Source of the DNA: Phycisphaeraceae bacterium
GTDB lineage: Bacteria > Planctomycetota > Phycisphaerae > Phycisphaerales > UBA1924
DNA: 64,000 nt
Assembly: GCA_019636695.1 (NCBI GenBank)
Contig: JAHBXD010000006.1
Span: 62,001-126,000, forward strand
Reading direction: 5' to 3'
A model generated the notes under the pieces. The model was not told the DNA's origin. It saw only the letters and a list, made by a program, of their open reading frames with translations, and ran no database searches. Of the stretch, positions 18,422-27,969 are shown piece by piece (within the stretch, counting starts at the first letter, position 1; the number at the start of each line of letters is the position of its first letter). The position numbers and the translations under genes are program-made.

Positions 18422-19261
18422 TCAGGCCGGGTGCGGAACATACGCTGGGAGAGAAATCCGGAAATCAGTCCCCTTGCCCGGTTCAGAAAAGACATCGATT
18501 CGGCCCCCGTGAGCCTCGATGATCCGACGGGCGGTAGGAAGGCCGAGACCCGTCCCGCCGCTCTTCGTTGTGAAATAGGGTGTAAAGAGGCGAGCAAGGT
18601 TCTCCGCGGCGATGCCCGGGCCTGTGTCGATGACATGCAACTCGACGGTGGTGGCCTTGGTTTCGTCGACGCCCCGGCCGGTGCGGAGAATCAGCTCGCG
18701 AGGGCGATCAGCCGGCTGGCTCGCCATGGCCTGCACGGCGTTGAGCACGAGATTGAGAATCGCCTGCTTGACGTGCTTGCTGTCAAGCTCAGCCGAGAGC
18801 TCACCCGGAGCAAGTTCCGTGCGTAGCCGTACGGACTGAGCCTGCGCCTGAGGAGCGAAAAAATCGGCCAGCTCGTCGGTCAGCAGGTTCAGATCGGCCG
18901 GGTGGCGATCAAGGCGCAGCTCCCCCGCATACCGCAGAAAATCCTCAAGAATGCCCTTGAGCCGCTCCGTCTCGCGCCGCAGCGAGGCGATTCGGCGCGT
19001 CAACCGCCCCTGCTCCTCCGGTGCAAGCGGGAGTTCGTCGATGGCTTCGCTGAGCAACTGGGCGTTCAGGCCGATCGTGGAGAGCGGGTTGCGGATCTCG
19101 TGCGCAAGACCGCTGGTCATCGCCCCTACTTCCGCCAGCCGCTGCGAGGCATTCGCCCGTCGCTCGGCAAGCCGGGCCCGGCGAAGCGCAATGCGCACGA
19201 TGGGCCACGCCGCAAGTGCGGCGAGGGCGAGGCCCATAAGCAGTCCGATCCAGAAAAGCAA
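18422..19261 (-). CDS. Membrane-bound sensor histidine kinase
   Basis: A 279-residue kinase with one N-terminal hydrophobic segment (about residues 1-24), an H-box (LAHEIRNPL), an N-box (LNLVLNAVQAM), a G1 box (VIDTGPGIAAENLARLFTPYFTTKSGGTGLGL). There is no extracytoplasmic sensor domain, so it may respond to membrane or cytoplasmic signals. No response regulator is adjacent, making it an orphan. The start at 19261 is a TTG; an ATG at 19237 would remove eight residues of the hydrophobic segment. hldE lies downstream on the same strand after 147 bp. Confidence 0.8.
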   Translation of the reverse strand: MLFWIGLLMGLALAALAAWPIVRIALRRARLAERRANASQRLAEVGAMTSGLAHEIRNPLSTIGLNAQLLSEAIDELPLAPEEQGRLTRRIASLRRETERLKGILEDFLRYAGELRLDRHPADLNLLTDELADFFAPQAQAQSVRLRTELAPGELSAELDSKHVKQAILNLVLNAVQAMASQPADRPRELILRTGRGVDETKATTVELHVIDTGPGIAAENLARLFTPYFTTKSGGTGLGLPTARRIIEAHGGRIDVFSEPGKGTDFRISLPAYVPHPA

Positions 19262-19405
19262 GTGGGATTGAGGATACGAGCACGAGGGTCGGAAGGCGAT
19301 ATCGCCGCAGTACTCCGAAACGAACGTCGAGTGCCATTCCCGCGCAGCTACGGGGCGGATATTCCGCGCAAACGCGGGGAACGAGGCGTAGGTTCCGAAC
19401 GGAAG

Positions 19406-20785
19406 TCAGTTCTTGTCCGCAAGAATCGAATCGATTTCCTTACGAATGTCATCTTCCATGCCGGGGACGAAGCCGACATGCACGTTCCGCACGACGCCCC
19501 GCCGATCAATGATGACCGTGCACGGAATGCCGGTCACGCCGTAGGCGTTGGAAATCTCCCCCTCAAGGTCGCGCACCTGGCGGAAAGTCACGCCCTTGTC
19601 AGCAAGAAACTTGATGACCTGCTGGTCTTCCATTCGCCGATCATCCAGGTTCATGCCGATGAAAACGACATCCTTGCCCGCGTAGGACTTCCAGAGCGAC
19701 TCCAACGCCGGAAGTGCCTGCACGCACGGCGGGCACCACGTCGCCCAGAAATCGACCAGCACAACCTTGCCGCGAAGTGATTCGAGCGAAATCGGCCCTC
19801 CGGTGAGCAGCGTGCCCGAGAAATCGGGCGCGGGCTTGTCCACAAGCGAGTTCTCGCGAGGCTCAAAGTCGAAATCATCGAAATCGGGCATCGCAAACTC
19901 AAACTTGTCAACTTTCTCCATGCCCTCTGTGGGCGTGAAACTGAAGGCATTGTCCGGCAGCGTGCCGTTGACGGCGACATTCTGGAAGTCAAACTCGACG
20001 CTGGCTTGCACAACCTTGATATCCATGCCTTCCATAAGACCGAAGTTGTCCTCGAGCAGGCTCGCCATGTTGACGCGCATATAGCCCATCACACCGTCGG
20101 CGTTGAACCACAGCGTTGCGGGCAGCGTTTGCCCCTCAGTCTCGAACATCCGCGCATCAAGCTGCACGTCAAGCCACGTGCCGTCACGATCGTTGTGCTT
20201 GCCGGCCTTGATCGACTCGATCGTGCGCACCGCAGTCATCGTGTCAAGCATCGGTTCGTGCTCGTGGCCGTCGTGCTGATGCGGCGTGTGCGGACCGGTC
20301 ATCACCGTCAATGAGGGATGGAACACCTGCACCCAACCCTCCGCAGCCTGCTCGCGAAGCAGTTCGAAATCGAAGGCTTCCGGGGCATCACGCTCAACAT
20401 ATTGCGACATCATCCCCGATTCGATCCACACTTTCTTCCCGTCGGTCACCAGCCGGCTCGTCGAGGCCTCGCCCATGGCATCCATCGTCATGCTGTAAGC
20501 CAGCTTGTTCGGGCGCGCAAATGCCGTCTGCATGGTCATGCTCTGATCCCCGAACATGCCCATATCCGGCTCGGTCTTGATCTTGAAACTCACCCGGATC
20601 GTGTCCGAATACGTACGCGCCGTCGCATACGTCTTCATCGACTTCTCGAAAAACGTCTTGGCCTGATCGGCATCCGCGCCGACATAGTTCACCTTCGGCT
20701 GCGGCGCCGACTCCACCTGCGTCATCGCCGGGAAGCTCGTCCCGCAGGTCAGCACCATTACAAGCGCCAGACGTGCCAGTTTCAT
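19406..20785 (-). CDS. Secreted TlpA-like thioredoxin with N-terminal lipoprotein-carrier-like domain
   Basis: A 459-residue protein with a signal peptide (residues 1-22). Residues ~35-290 look like a DUF2092/LolA-type beta sheet that binds lipids or proteins in related families. From ~318 a thioredoxin-fold TlpA/ResA-like domain starts, with the redox motif WCPPC (C351, C354) and the cis-proline segment GVTGIPCTV. An extra Cys follows the cis-proline (IPCT). This would reduce or oxidise partners outside the cytoplasm. Its neighbours are an orphan kinase and a heptosyltransferase, so the context does not name a partner. Confidence 0.75.
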   Translation of the reverse strand: MKLARLALVMVLTCGTSFPAMTQVESAPQPKVNYVGADADQAKTFFEKSMKTYATARTYSDTIRVSFKIKTEPDMGMFGDQSMTMQTAFARPNKLAYSMTMDAMGEASTSRLVTDGKKVWIESGMMSQYVERDAPEAFDFELLREQAAEGWVQVFHPSLTVMTGPHTPHQHDGHEHEPMLDTMTAVRTIESIKAGKHNDRDGTWLDVQLDARMFETEGQTLPATLWFNADGVMGYMRVNMASLLEDNFGLMEGMDIKVVQASVEFDFQNVAVNGTLPDNAFSFTPTEGMEKVDKFEFAMPDFDDFDFEPRENSLVDKPAPDFSGTLLTGGPISLESLRGKVVLVDFWATWCPPCVQALPALESLWKSYAGKDVVFIGMNLDDRRMEDQQVIKFLADKGVTFRQVRDLEGEISNAYGVTGIPCTVIIDRRGVVRNVHVGFVPGMEDDIRKEIDSILADKN

Positions 20786-20861
20786 ACATCTACCTTTCGC
20801 GGCGTGTCGCCGTCTGCGAGTTCAGGCGGCTCCGTCCTGCCGAAGCCGTACGCTCTGTACG

Positions 20862-20889
20862 AGAACAAGAAACGGGGCAATCCACCCCG
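20862..20889 (-). terminator. Putative Rho-independent terminator after the heptosyltransferase
   Basis: Read on the minus strand, a five-base GC stem (CGGGG at 20889-20885, CCCCG at 20877-20873) with a seven-base loop is followed by TTTCTTGTT. Two further perfect six-base hairpins lie just upstream (20930-20944 and 20901-20919), so the 177-bp gap after the stop is rich in structure. The interrupted T tract makes this a moderate call. Confidence 0.45.
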
Positions 20890-20962
20890 GACATATCCGC
20901 AGCGCCGATCCGCGGCGCTGCGAGCTGCCTTGCCGATACGGCAAAACACCGACAACTGTGAA

Positions 20963-22027
20963 TTATAGCGACGATGGCCCCAACCGATGCATTTCCGTAC
21001 CCAGCCGAGCCTCCGCCGCGGCCGCGACCTCATCAAGGCTGATTCTTGCCATCATGGTTTTCCCTAGGTGGGCATTCTTGTGATCAAACCGATCCCCCGG
21101 CATGATCCGTTGCAGCACGTCAAGAGACCGCCCGTACGGTCCCACCCGTGACACGTCAGTCGGCCCGTACAACGCCACAAGGGGGCGATCGAACCCAACC
21201 GCCATGTGAACCGGGGCCGAGTCGTTCGCGACCACAAGGCTCGAACGAGCGATCAGTCCCATCAACCCTCCCACGCTCGTTCGGCCAATGGCAATCGACA
21301 CACGCCCATCGCCTTTCGCCAACTCAACCAGGCTCGGACACTGCACCTCTTCGCCCGGGCCACCTACGACCACAATTCTTGCCACGCCCATCCCCAGCAG
21401 TCGTACAGCAAGCCCGGCGAAGCGTTCCTCAGGCCACTGCTTTCCCGGCCACCGGCTTGTGGGCGCGAGCACGACAAACGCCTCCCCAGATTCGGGCACC
21501 AACTCGGCCGCCTCCGCCGTACCACCCGCAGGCACGTGCAACCGCATGTCGCACACCGGCGGAACTCCCGCCCCCTCAAGCAGCGCCAGCATCCGATCGA
21601 CCGTGTGCATCGCACGCGGCGTCTTCACCCGGTGGTTACAAAAAAGCCACGAGCACTCCGCCGAGCGCCGATCACCGATCCGCACCGCCGCCCCCGAAAG
21701 CCACGCGATCAGCCCCGAGCGAAACAGCCCCTGGGCATCCAAAACCAGGTCATACCGCCTCCGCCTGATCGACCCGACCCATCGCCGCACGCGAAGCCAC
21801 CGAAGCGAAGCCAAATCCTTCCCAAGGGTCTTCCGTGGAAACGGAACAACTTCCGAAAGGTCGGGATGGGCCTCGATCGCCTCCCGGAACGAATCCTGCA
21901 CCAACCAGTCGATCCGCGCACCCGGATACGCCCGCCGCAGGCTGACCAGCAGCGGCACCGACCGGCAGACATCGCCCAAGGCGCTCGGCCGGACGATCAA
22001 AATGTGACTGGGCGGTTTCGTCAACAC
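20963..22027 (-). CDS. ADP-heptose:LPS heptosyltransferase, GT9 family
   Basis: A 354-residue GT9 glycosyltransferase. The N-terminal SHILIVRPSALGDVCRS and the C-terminal motif VVANDSAPVHMAVGFDRPLVALYGPT are family signatures, and a lysine-rich donor site follows (WPGKQWPEERFAGL). It should transfer a heptose from an ADP-heptose donor. The start is uncertain: the frame runs on to 22477 but this overlaps the divergent gene at 22193; I take the GTG at 22027, which gives the normal length; a TTG at 22057 is the alternative. hldE is encoded 2.7 kb away on the same strand. Confidence 0.85.
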   Translation of the reverse strand: MLTKPPSHILIVRPSALGDVCRSVPLLVSLRRAYPGARIDWLVQDSFREAIEAHPDLSEVVPFPRKTLGKDLASLRWLRVRRWVGSIRRRRYDLVLDAQGLFRSGLIAWLSGAAVRIGDRRSAECSWLFCNHRVKTPRAMHTVDRMLALLEGAGVPPVCDMRLHVPAGGTAEAAELVPESGEAFVVLAPTSRWPGKQWPEERFAGLAVRLLGMGVARIVVVGGPGEEVQCPSLVELAKGDGRVSIAIGRTSVGGLMGLIARSSLVVANDSAPVHMAVGFDRPLVALYGPTDVSRVGPYGRSLDVLQRIMPGDRFDHKNAHLGKTMMARISLDEVAAAAEARLGTEMHRLGPSSL

Positions 22028-22192
22028 GGGAGGGTGGGCAATGCCAAACGCGTACAATATCGACTGAAACAGCCCACGGATGGGTGGGCGTGCAATTCTA
22101 CAGCCCAGACTCCGAGCAAATGGATACGCCTTCGTCTGCACGCGCGGGGTGCAGCGCCGTCTGCGCCACAGAGAATACGAAAGGGATGCATC

Positions 22193-24172
22193 ATGACCTC
22201 TACTCGTTGCCGAATCGCTCGCCGGGCCTGGCTCGCCGCCGGGATGCTCGGGGTTTCCGGCCTCGCCGCGCCGCTGGCCGCTCAGCCCCAGCCGCTCATC
22301 GTTCTCGAACATGCCGCATTGGCCGATTGGGCGCCTGATCCCCGTGATCAGGGGGTGATCAAGGCGATGGCCATGCTCCCGGATCGCCTCCGTGAACTTC
22401 GCCACGACTTCCCCAACATGCCCCCCGAACTCAACCAGGCGTTCGATATCCTCGCGGCGATTGTTTCGTCCCCACACCGCTTTTCGGTGGTGTACAACCC
22501 GGATGAGCAGGAGGGTGGGCTATTCGGATACGGTCTGACCTTCAGCGTGCACAAAGGCGAACGCCCCGCCGTCCGCGAACTTGAGCGCATGGTCAACCGC
22601 ATCGTCGATCGTGCGGCCCGCGAACACGATTTTCCGTTCCCCATTCGCGAAGGCACGCGCTACCCCACGCACCGCGAAATCCAGACCCCCGCTGGGCTGA
22701 TCAGTTTCGGGCCTCGTGAATCGCAAGGCCGCTGGTGGTACGACCTTTTCCTCGGCTCGGTCGCCTCACCCGATGACGGCTTTGCATCGCTTCCCGCTTC
22801 TCCGCAAGGCGTCACGCCGATCATGCGCGGTCTGGTCGATCTCAAGGCCCTCTCGCCTGCGCTCGATGTCATCAGCCTCTTCATGGGCAATGCCCGCGAA
22901 GATCTCGAACCCGTCCTCGCGCAGCTCGAAGAAATGCGCATCATCGGCCCTCGCGCGATGCGCATCGACTTCCTCGCCGGATACACCGCCGACGCCTCAT
23001 ACTCACGCCTCGCGATACACGATGTCGCCGCCGCGGCTGATGCGCTCGGCCTCCCGCGCGAGGCGCTCGCGCTGCAGGATCTCCGCATCATCCCCGCCGA
23101 TGCCGTCTATGCCACCATCGCGCGGTTCGATCTTTCGCAGATCGACCGAATGCTCGATGAACTCATCGAAAACGGCATCGATGTCGATGAAGCCCTCGAC
23201 GCATTCTTCGATGAAACCGGCGTCGATCTCCGACGCGATGTCCTTCAGGCCATCGGCGGCACCACCGCCTTCTACATGGCCGATGCCACCGGCGGCGGCA
23301 ATCTGTTCTCCAGCGTCATCGCCGTGAGTTTCAAAGATCGTGCCCGGTTTGTCTCCGCACACGGCAAACTCGCCCGCGCTGCCAACGACGCCCTCAAAAA
23401 CGCCGGCGACATCGGTCGGCGATTCCAGATTGCCCGCTGGCGCCACGGCGATATCGAGCTGTATTCCCTCCGCGCCAATGGCCTGCCCATTCCGCTCGAA
23501 ATCTCCTACGCGCTGACCGATCGCTGGCTCTTTGCCGCCCTCACTCCTCAGGCCGTGGTGGCCGCCGTCCAGCAGGCCCGAGGTCAGGGCGATGCCGGCA
23601 TCGGCGAGCAGGCCCACGTCAAGGCGCTCCTCGCATCACGCGGACAGATTTCAAGCGTCACCTACGCCGACACCGCGCGCCTCGGCCGAAGCGGATACTG
23701 GCTTGTCAGCCTCGGCGGCTCGGCCTTGGCCAACGCCATGCGATCCCCCGATGGCGATCGCGATCCGGGCCTCGTCATCCCCACCTATCGCGAACTCTTC
23801 AAAGATGCTCGCCCATCCATCGACCTTGCCTACTGGAACGGCGATGCATTCATCTACGAATCGCACGGCGACCGTTCCCTTGTCGCCCAGGGCGCGATGT
23901 ATTCCGGCCTCATCATGCAGTTCGCGCCCGCCATCGCGGCGGTCGGGGCCTCGTTTGCCGCGGCCTTCAAAGCCTCTCAGCGCCACATGGCACCGACCTA
24001 TGGCTGGCTTATTGACGATCCGCACACCCGGGCGGCCCTCCGCACCGGCTGGTTCATCGATCCGGCCGAGCGAGCGGTCCTGGCGCTTCTGGCCAACACC
24101 GGCGCTTCACAAATCGATGCCGCCTGGGACGGCGTCCGTACCCAGTGGGAGGAGCTCTTCCGCGGACGCTGA
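22193..24172 (+). CDS. Large exported protein with DUF3352-like features
   Basis: A 659-residue protein with a signal peptide (residues 1-30, ending LAAPLAAQ). The rest is mixed alpha/beta with segments such as SYALTDRWLFAALTPQAVVAAVQQ, which resemble the DUF3352 family of planctomycete exported proteins; this is a weak resemblance, not a confident assignment. No catalytic motif is evident. The start at 22193 follows an AAAGGGA; the frame extends upstream to 21206 but overlaps the heptosyltransferase. A protein of similar size and make-up is encoded at 50325-52271. Confidence 0.6.
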   Translation: MTSTRCRIARRAWLAAGMLGVSGLAAPLAAQPQPLIVLEHAALADWAPDPRDQGVIKAMAMLPDRLRELRHDFPNMPPELNQAFDILAAIVSSPHRFSVVYNPDEQEGGLFGYGLTFSVHKGERPAVRELERMVNRIVDRAAREHDFPFPIREGTRYPTHREIQTPAGLISFGPRESQGRWWYDLFLGSVASPDDGFASLPASPQGVTPIMRGLVDLKALSPALDVISLFMGNAREDLEPVLAQLEEMRIIGPRAMRIDFLAGYTADASYSRLAIHDVAAAADALGLPREALALQDLRIIPADAVYATIARFDLSQIDRMLDELIENGIDVDEALDAFFDETGVDLRRDVLQAIGGTTAFYMADATGGGNLFSSVIAVSFKDRARFVSAHGKLARAANDALKNAGDIGRRFQIARWRHGDIELYSLRANGLPIPLEISYALTDRWLFAALTPQAVVAAVQQARGQGDAGIGEQAHVKALLASRGQISSVTYADTARLGRSGYWLVSLGGSALANAMRSPDGDRDPGLVIPTYRELFKDARPSIDLAYWNGDAFIYESHGDRSLVAQGAMYSGLIMQFAPAIAAVGASFAAAFKASQRHMAPTYGWLIDDPHTRAALRTGWFIDPAERAVLALLANTGASQIDAAWDGVRTQWEELFRGR

Positions 24173-24381
24173 TGCCCACCCCGGAAACTGGCGGCTTCCC
24201 CTGGGCAATACACCCGAAACAGGGGGGTTGCAGTCCTCGCACGCCCTCTACCTTCGGGTATACTCAGTCTCATCAGGAGGCGTTCCATCGCGTTGGACGC
24301 TCCCGAAGATCCCGACGCCGATCGTGCCCGAGAGTGATCGTCTTCGGAAATGGCTGATACTCTCGGAATGGATCGCAAGCG

Positions 24382-24849
24382 ATGCGGATTTATGTCGGGA
24401 ACCTCCCCTTCAGCGTAACGGATGATGAACTCAACAACCTCTTTGCCGAATTCGGAACCGTCATCAGCGCACGGGTGATCAGCGACCGTGAAACAGGTCG
24501 TCCGCGCGGATTCGGCTTCGTCGAAATGAGCAACGAGGAAGGCAACGCCGCCATCGCTGCGCTCAACGGACGGGAAATCGGCGGTCGCGCCCTCGTCGTC
24601 AATGAAGCACGCGAACGTGAAGCCGGCGGCGGCGGTGGTCGCGGCTTCGGCGGCGGTGGCCGCGGCGGCTTTGGTGGCGGTGGTGGCGGCCGCGGAGGCT
24701 ACGGCGGCGGCGGTGGTGGCCGCGGCGGCTACGGCGGTGGTGGCGGCGGCGGGGGTGGCCGCGGCGGCTACGGCGGTGGGGGTGGCCGTGGCGGCGGTGG
24801 CGACCGCGGCGGTCGCGGTGGATACGGCGGCGACGGCGGTTCCTGGTAA
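24382..24849 (+). CDS. Glycine-rich RRM RNA-binding protein
   Basis: A 155-residue protein with one RRM domain (residues 1-76) carrying RNP2 (IYVGNL, 3-8) and RNP1 (RGFGFVEM, 42-49), followed by an arginine/glycine tail of about 75 residues (GGGRGGYGG units). Such small RRM proteins bind single-stranded RNA and are often cold-induced in cyanobacteria and planctomycetes. The gene is monocistronic: the upstream gap (24173-24381) contains a good extended -10-like TATACT at about 24258, and a perfect palindrome lies downstream (24893-24910). Confidence 0.88.
   Translation: MRIYVGNLPFSVTDDELNNLFAEFGTVISARVISDRETGRPRGFGFVEMSNEEGNAAIAALNGREIGGRALVVNEAREREAGGGGGRGFGGGGRGGFGGGGGGRGGYGGGGGGRGGYGGGGGGGGGRGGYGGGGGRGGGGDRGGRGGYGGDGGSW
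24628..24840 (+). repeat. Low-complexity GGC/GGT repeat coding for the Gly/Arg tail
   Basis: The 3' part of the RRM gene is almost entirely glycine codons interspersed with CGC and TAC, with repeated units such as ggcggctacggcgg. Such tracts can vary in length by replication slippage. Confidence 0.75.
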
Positions 24850-24892
24850 GTCCCGTCGGCTTCGCTCCGTTCACGATAATACACAAACGTGT

Positions 24893-24910
24893 CGATGCGC
24901 CGGCGCATCG
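24893..24910. repeat. Perfect 18-bp palindrome between convergent genes
   Basis: The sequence cgatgcgccggcgcatcg is identical to its reverse complement. It lies between the convergent RRM and DUF1294 genes and could form a hairpin in either transcript. No T tract follows, so it is not a classical terminator; a transcription-factor site or a bidirectional stop are alternatives. Confidence 0.6.
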
Positions 24911-24922
24911 CCGTCATCGTTG

Positions 24923-25210
24923 TCAGAATTGCGCCCGGTTCAGAATAAGCACCAGGCCCCATACCGCGGTATGCACGGCGATGATCGCCCACAGCATGCG
25001 GCGGAATGGGGCCTTTCGTGTCTTATGACGCAAGAGCCGTCCGGCTGCCACTGCGCCTGGCCACCCACCCGCAAACGCCATCTTCAGAAGCGTCGCTTCG
25101 CGGATGCGCCGGCGTTCGAGTCGTGCGGCACGCTTATCGTGCGCAAAGACGATGAACGTCATCACCGACCACGCGAAGTACCACGCGAGAATAACAACGA
25201 CAATCCGCAC
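24923..25210 (-). CDS. DUF1294 family small membrane protein
   Basis: A 95-residue protein with an N-terminal membrane helix, the DUF1294 core KRAARLERRRIREATLLKMAFAGGWPGAVAA and LLRHKTRKAPFRR, and a second membrane helix at the C-terminus. The family has no known function. The start is a GTG at 25210. It ends 73 bp from the RRM gene, tail to tail. Confidence 0.8.
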   Translation of the reverse strand: MRIVVVILAWYFAWSVMTFIVFAHDKRAARLERRRIREATLLKMAFAGGWPGAVAAGRLLRHKTRKAPFRRMLWAIIAVHTAVWGLVLILNRAQF

Positions 25211-25237
25211 GCGAAATCGCTCCTGCCCGCTTGCTTA

Positions 25238-26170
25238 TTACAGCCATCCGAGCGAGCGCAGATCGGTCGTCGGTTCATCAAACGAGCACGAGCCGTACGA
25301 AATCGCGAAATGCTCGCGTGCTTGACTCAGCCGCGTGACATCAAGCGTGCGGTCTCGCCACGAGATACCGTTCTCCGAACTGCGAAATGCGCTTGGGTCG
25401 GTCTCATCCAGAATACGCTCAAGCCCGCGCCGATCAATTTCGCCCGCTCGCAGAAGCGCTGCACCGAGAAACACGTTCAAAAACCCGTGCATCACCCCGC
25501 GCGGAGCGTCCGCCGCATACGAAAGCGCGTGTTCGCTTCGCACCGGGTGGTGCAGCCCCGCCGTCGCTTTGAAAGGCACACCCGCCTGTGCGCAAGCCTC
25601 GATGAATGCCGCGACCGATTCGATCGGTGGAATCATCGAGGGCTGCACACCCCCGCACCGAACCTTTGCCGCCGCGTCTTCGCCCGCCAGCGCCGCCACC
25701 ATTCCGCGGCAGTCGCGATCAACCGGAATCTCAAAGAACGGCGAAAGATGTTCCGGCAGCATGTCCAGCGACCGGTCAATATCCGATGCCGACTGCACCT
25801 TCATCTCGATCGTTGCGACAACCGCCAACCCATGATCTTCTACCGAATGATGGTCGTTGAATCGATGCACGATCTCCAGGTCTGCCGCCAGATCATCGCC
25901 GATCAAGGCGCTGATTCGCCACGGCTCGCCGCCGGTCATCTCCCGATATCCGCTCGTGGCGTGCGTCCCCGGAAGCAGCATCGCTGCGGCTCGTGAAAAC
26001 TCGCGTAGTTTCGCCGCTGGGCAGATGAACGTGCCCAGCATCCAGGCATCGTCGCTGCGAAGGTGCCGGGCATACTCCTCGACGGCCCGATCGATCGAGA
26101 GCGACGCAGGCGGAAACAGTCCGGCGTAATCAATCAGTCCCGCCAGCAGTGCTCGGGTAGGGGCGTGCAT
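25238..26170 (-). CDS. Conserved hypothetical protein
   Basis: A 310-residue protein, likely cytoplasmic, with mixed alpha/beta features. It contains an FKATAGLHHPVR segment that I recognise as a recurring motif of a bacterial family without a known function, and a preceding FEIPVD. I could not link it to a pathway. I took the ATG at 26170 because the residues before it (from 26206) are not conserved. DUF1294 lies 27 bp downstream, and a small secreted protein gene 32 bp upstream on the same strand. Confidence 0.6.
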   Translation of the reverse strand: MHAPTRALLAGLIDYAGLFPPASLSIDRAVEEYARHLRSDDAWMLGTFICPAAKLREFSRAAAMLLPGTHATSGYREMTGGEPWRISALIGDDLAADLEIVHRFNDHHSVEDHGLAVVATIEMKVQSASDIDRSLDMLPEHLSPFFEIPVDRDCRGMVAALAGEDAAAKVRCGGVQPSMIPPIESVAAFIEACAQAGVPFKATAGLHHPVRSEHALSYAADAPRGVMHGFLNVFLGAALLRAGEIDRRGLERILDETDPSAFRSSENGISWRDRTLDVTRLSQAREHFAISYGSCSFDEPTTDLRSLGWL

Positions 26171-26202
26171 GAACACAGCGTAGCCGTCACACCCACCGCC
26201 GA

Positions 26203-26793
26203 TCACCGCCCGGGCACATCAAACGTCCGATCGTCCCCCGCCGCACGAAGCAGCGTGCTGATCCGAGACTGACGAAACGGCTCGTTCGACCACAGGCCGG
26301 TCCGATCGTCCGGCTGCTCGAAAGAGCCTTCCGTCGGTTCGACCCGCATCACCACCTCATCGCGATAGAGCGCCGGCCCGGCGTGTGCCGCACCTGCTCT
26401 TTCTGCGGGGGCAACCGGCGGAGGCTTATGCACCCAGACTTCCGACCTCCCCCGCAGTTCCGCGGGCAAACCCCCAGGATAAAACCGCGTCCCCGGTGGC
26501 ACCACGGGCATCTGCCCCCATGCCGTCGGCACATAAACCGATCGCGGAAAAATCGCCACGAGGCCCGAATCGATCCGCATATAGAGATCGGGTCGCCCAG
26601 GCACGCGATACACCCGCTCAAATCCCAGTGGATAACGCAGATCACGCGGCTGCATCCGACCGCCCCGCGCCAAAGGGTCCACGTCTTCGATTCCCGCTTC
26701 AACCGCCTGAAGCTCCATCGGGCGCAGCGGCTGAGCGGACGCAACGGTGGCCACACATAGACTCGACAGAATGCACACCGCACTAAACTGCAT
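26203..26793 (-). CDS. Secreted hypothetical protein
   Basis: A 196-residue protein with a signal peptide (residues 1-20, ending VASAQP). The mature part has a YRVPGRPDLYMRIDSGLVAIFPRS segment and a proline-rich middle. No family is recognised. It is encoded between the conserved hypothetical gene and the TonB-like gene on the same strand, so it may be co-transcribed with both. Confidence 0.55.
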   Translation of the reverse strand: MQFSAVCILSSLCVATVASAQPLRPMELQAVEAGIEDVDPLARGGRMQPRDLRYPLGFERVYRVPGRPDLYMRIDSGLVAIFPRSVYVPTAWGQMPVVPPGTRFYPGGLPAELRGRSEVWVHKPPPVAPAERAGAAHAGPALYRDEVVMRVEPTEGSFEQPDDRTGLWSNEPFRQSRISTLLRAAGDDRTFDVPGR

Positions 26794-26858
26794 CGTTGCT
26801 CCGCTCTTCAATCGTGCCGATCAGCCTTCCGGGTTGCCGTCTCACTGAGCCTTCATCA

Positions 26859-27851
26859 TCATGGCGGTAACAGCGTGATGAAGACCGAATATCGGGCATT
26901 CGGATCATCCTGCGGCAGCGCTTCTAACGCTGGCCCTTCCCCCCGCCAGTTATAGATGGCCGCCTGCCAGGGTTCATCGACTCGACTGCTCCCCGAACTT
27001 CGCACAAGGGTCACGCGACCCACCGAACCATCCTTGGCAAAATCAATCTGGAAAATCGCGCTCCGTGGGGCCGACAACACCCGTGCCGGCGCACGAAACT
27101 CCGGAGGCACCCGGGGATCAATCCGCAGACGACCCTGCACCGCGGCAGGTTGCCCGGGCTTCACCTGTAATGGAGTGTGCCGAGAAGTGCCCGGGGCTTC
27201 TGCCTGGTCACGCCCGAAGGTCGGTGCGGGCGTTCTCGCAGGCGGAGGCGTGGGGGGCTGCGCCACCGGCGCTGGCTCATTGATCGAAGGAGATTCTTGA
27301 ACAGGGGAAATCGCCGGAGGCGACTCAGGCACGACCTCGGGCGCCGCGTGTTGAGGTGAATCTGGGGGCGACATCCCTAGAACGGGTGCAATCAGGTCTC
27401 GCAGCAGCGCCCAGGGAGAATCCTGGCTCTCGACGACAATAGGGATTTCCCTAGAATCTGGGATATTTTCGGATGATGTTTGTATTTTGTCGGATTCACC
27501 CTGGACTTCAGATAGGCTTTCGTTATGCTCATTCGGCTGATCATCAGGCAAAGGAGGGGATGCATGATCTTCTGGAATAGGCACATCATGGGTTTCGGGG
27601 CTGCCACCGAGAACCAACTCGGCTTGTTCGATTCGGGCCTTCTGCGCTTCGTGTGGTGTAGGGTCTTCAAAACCCAGCCACGTCATGGTCATTACATCCG
27701 ACCGGGCCACCCCGAGCGCCGATTCATCCGGCGTCTCCACTGGTTGATCCAGACTGGCCAGTGTTTTCCCTGGGATGGAAGGCGAAAAGGCAAACAACCC
27801 GGCGTGTACCAGAAGGCTGATCGTCATGCCCGCGACGAGCCGGCGGTCCAT
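26859..27851 (-). CDS. TonB-like energy-transducer protein
   Basis: A 330-residue protein with a short cytoplasmic N-terminus, one membrane helix (about residues 9-25), a long proline/glutamate-rich linker, and a C-terminal domain (IFQIDFAKDGSVGRVTLVRSSG..WQAAIYNWRGEG) that looks like a TonB C-terminal domain. TonB links the inner-membrane proton motive force to outer-membrane receptors. No ExbB or ExbD is encoded in the window, so its partner is elsewhere or it acts in another role such as a periplasmic scaffold. It is divergent from the TlpA-like gene at 27970. Confidence 0.6.
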   Translation of the reverse strand: MDRRLVAGMTISLLVHAGLFAFSPSIPGKTLASLDQPVETPDESALGVARSDVMTMTWLGFEDPTPHEAQKARIEQAELVLGGSPETHDVPIPEDHASPPLPDDQPNEHNESLSEVQGESDKIQTSSENIPDSREIPIVVESQDSPWALLRDLIAPVLGMSPPDSPQHAAPEVVPESPPAISPVQESPSINEPAPVAQPPTPPPARTPAPTFGRDQAEAPGTSRHTPLQVKPGQPAAVQGRLRIDPRVPPEFRAPARVLSAPRSAIFQIDFAKDGSVGRVTLVRSSGSSRVDEPWQAAIYNWRGEGPALEALPQDDPNARYSVFITLLPP

Positions 27852-27969
27852 GAATAAGGGTACGCCCCAGTGCAGCGAAGGATCGAACTTGACCAGCCAC
27901 CGAAAACTTTGGGGAATGTCCGGGGTTTCAACCCGGTATGCTCATCGGGAGATAGGTGCGGAGCCTCGC

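Noticed and set aside
21206..22192. Upstream extension of the exported protein frame
   Set aside because: It is antisense to the heptosyltransferase, which has clear GT9 motifs; the signal peptide starts at 22193.
22028..22477. Extended N-terminus of the heptosyltransferase frame
   Set aside because: It would overlap the divergent signal-peptide gene and adds non-family residues.
24628..24840. Repeats taken as a possible CRISPR or satellite
   Set aside because: The repeats are short, irregular and in frame with a Gly/Arg tail; there are no spacers.
24602..25996. 464-residue alternative-frame ORF crossing the RRM gene tail and two minus-strand genes
   Set aside because: It reads the Gly-rich repeat in another frame as Ala/Val and then runs antisense over DUF1294 and another gene.
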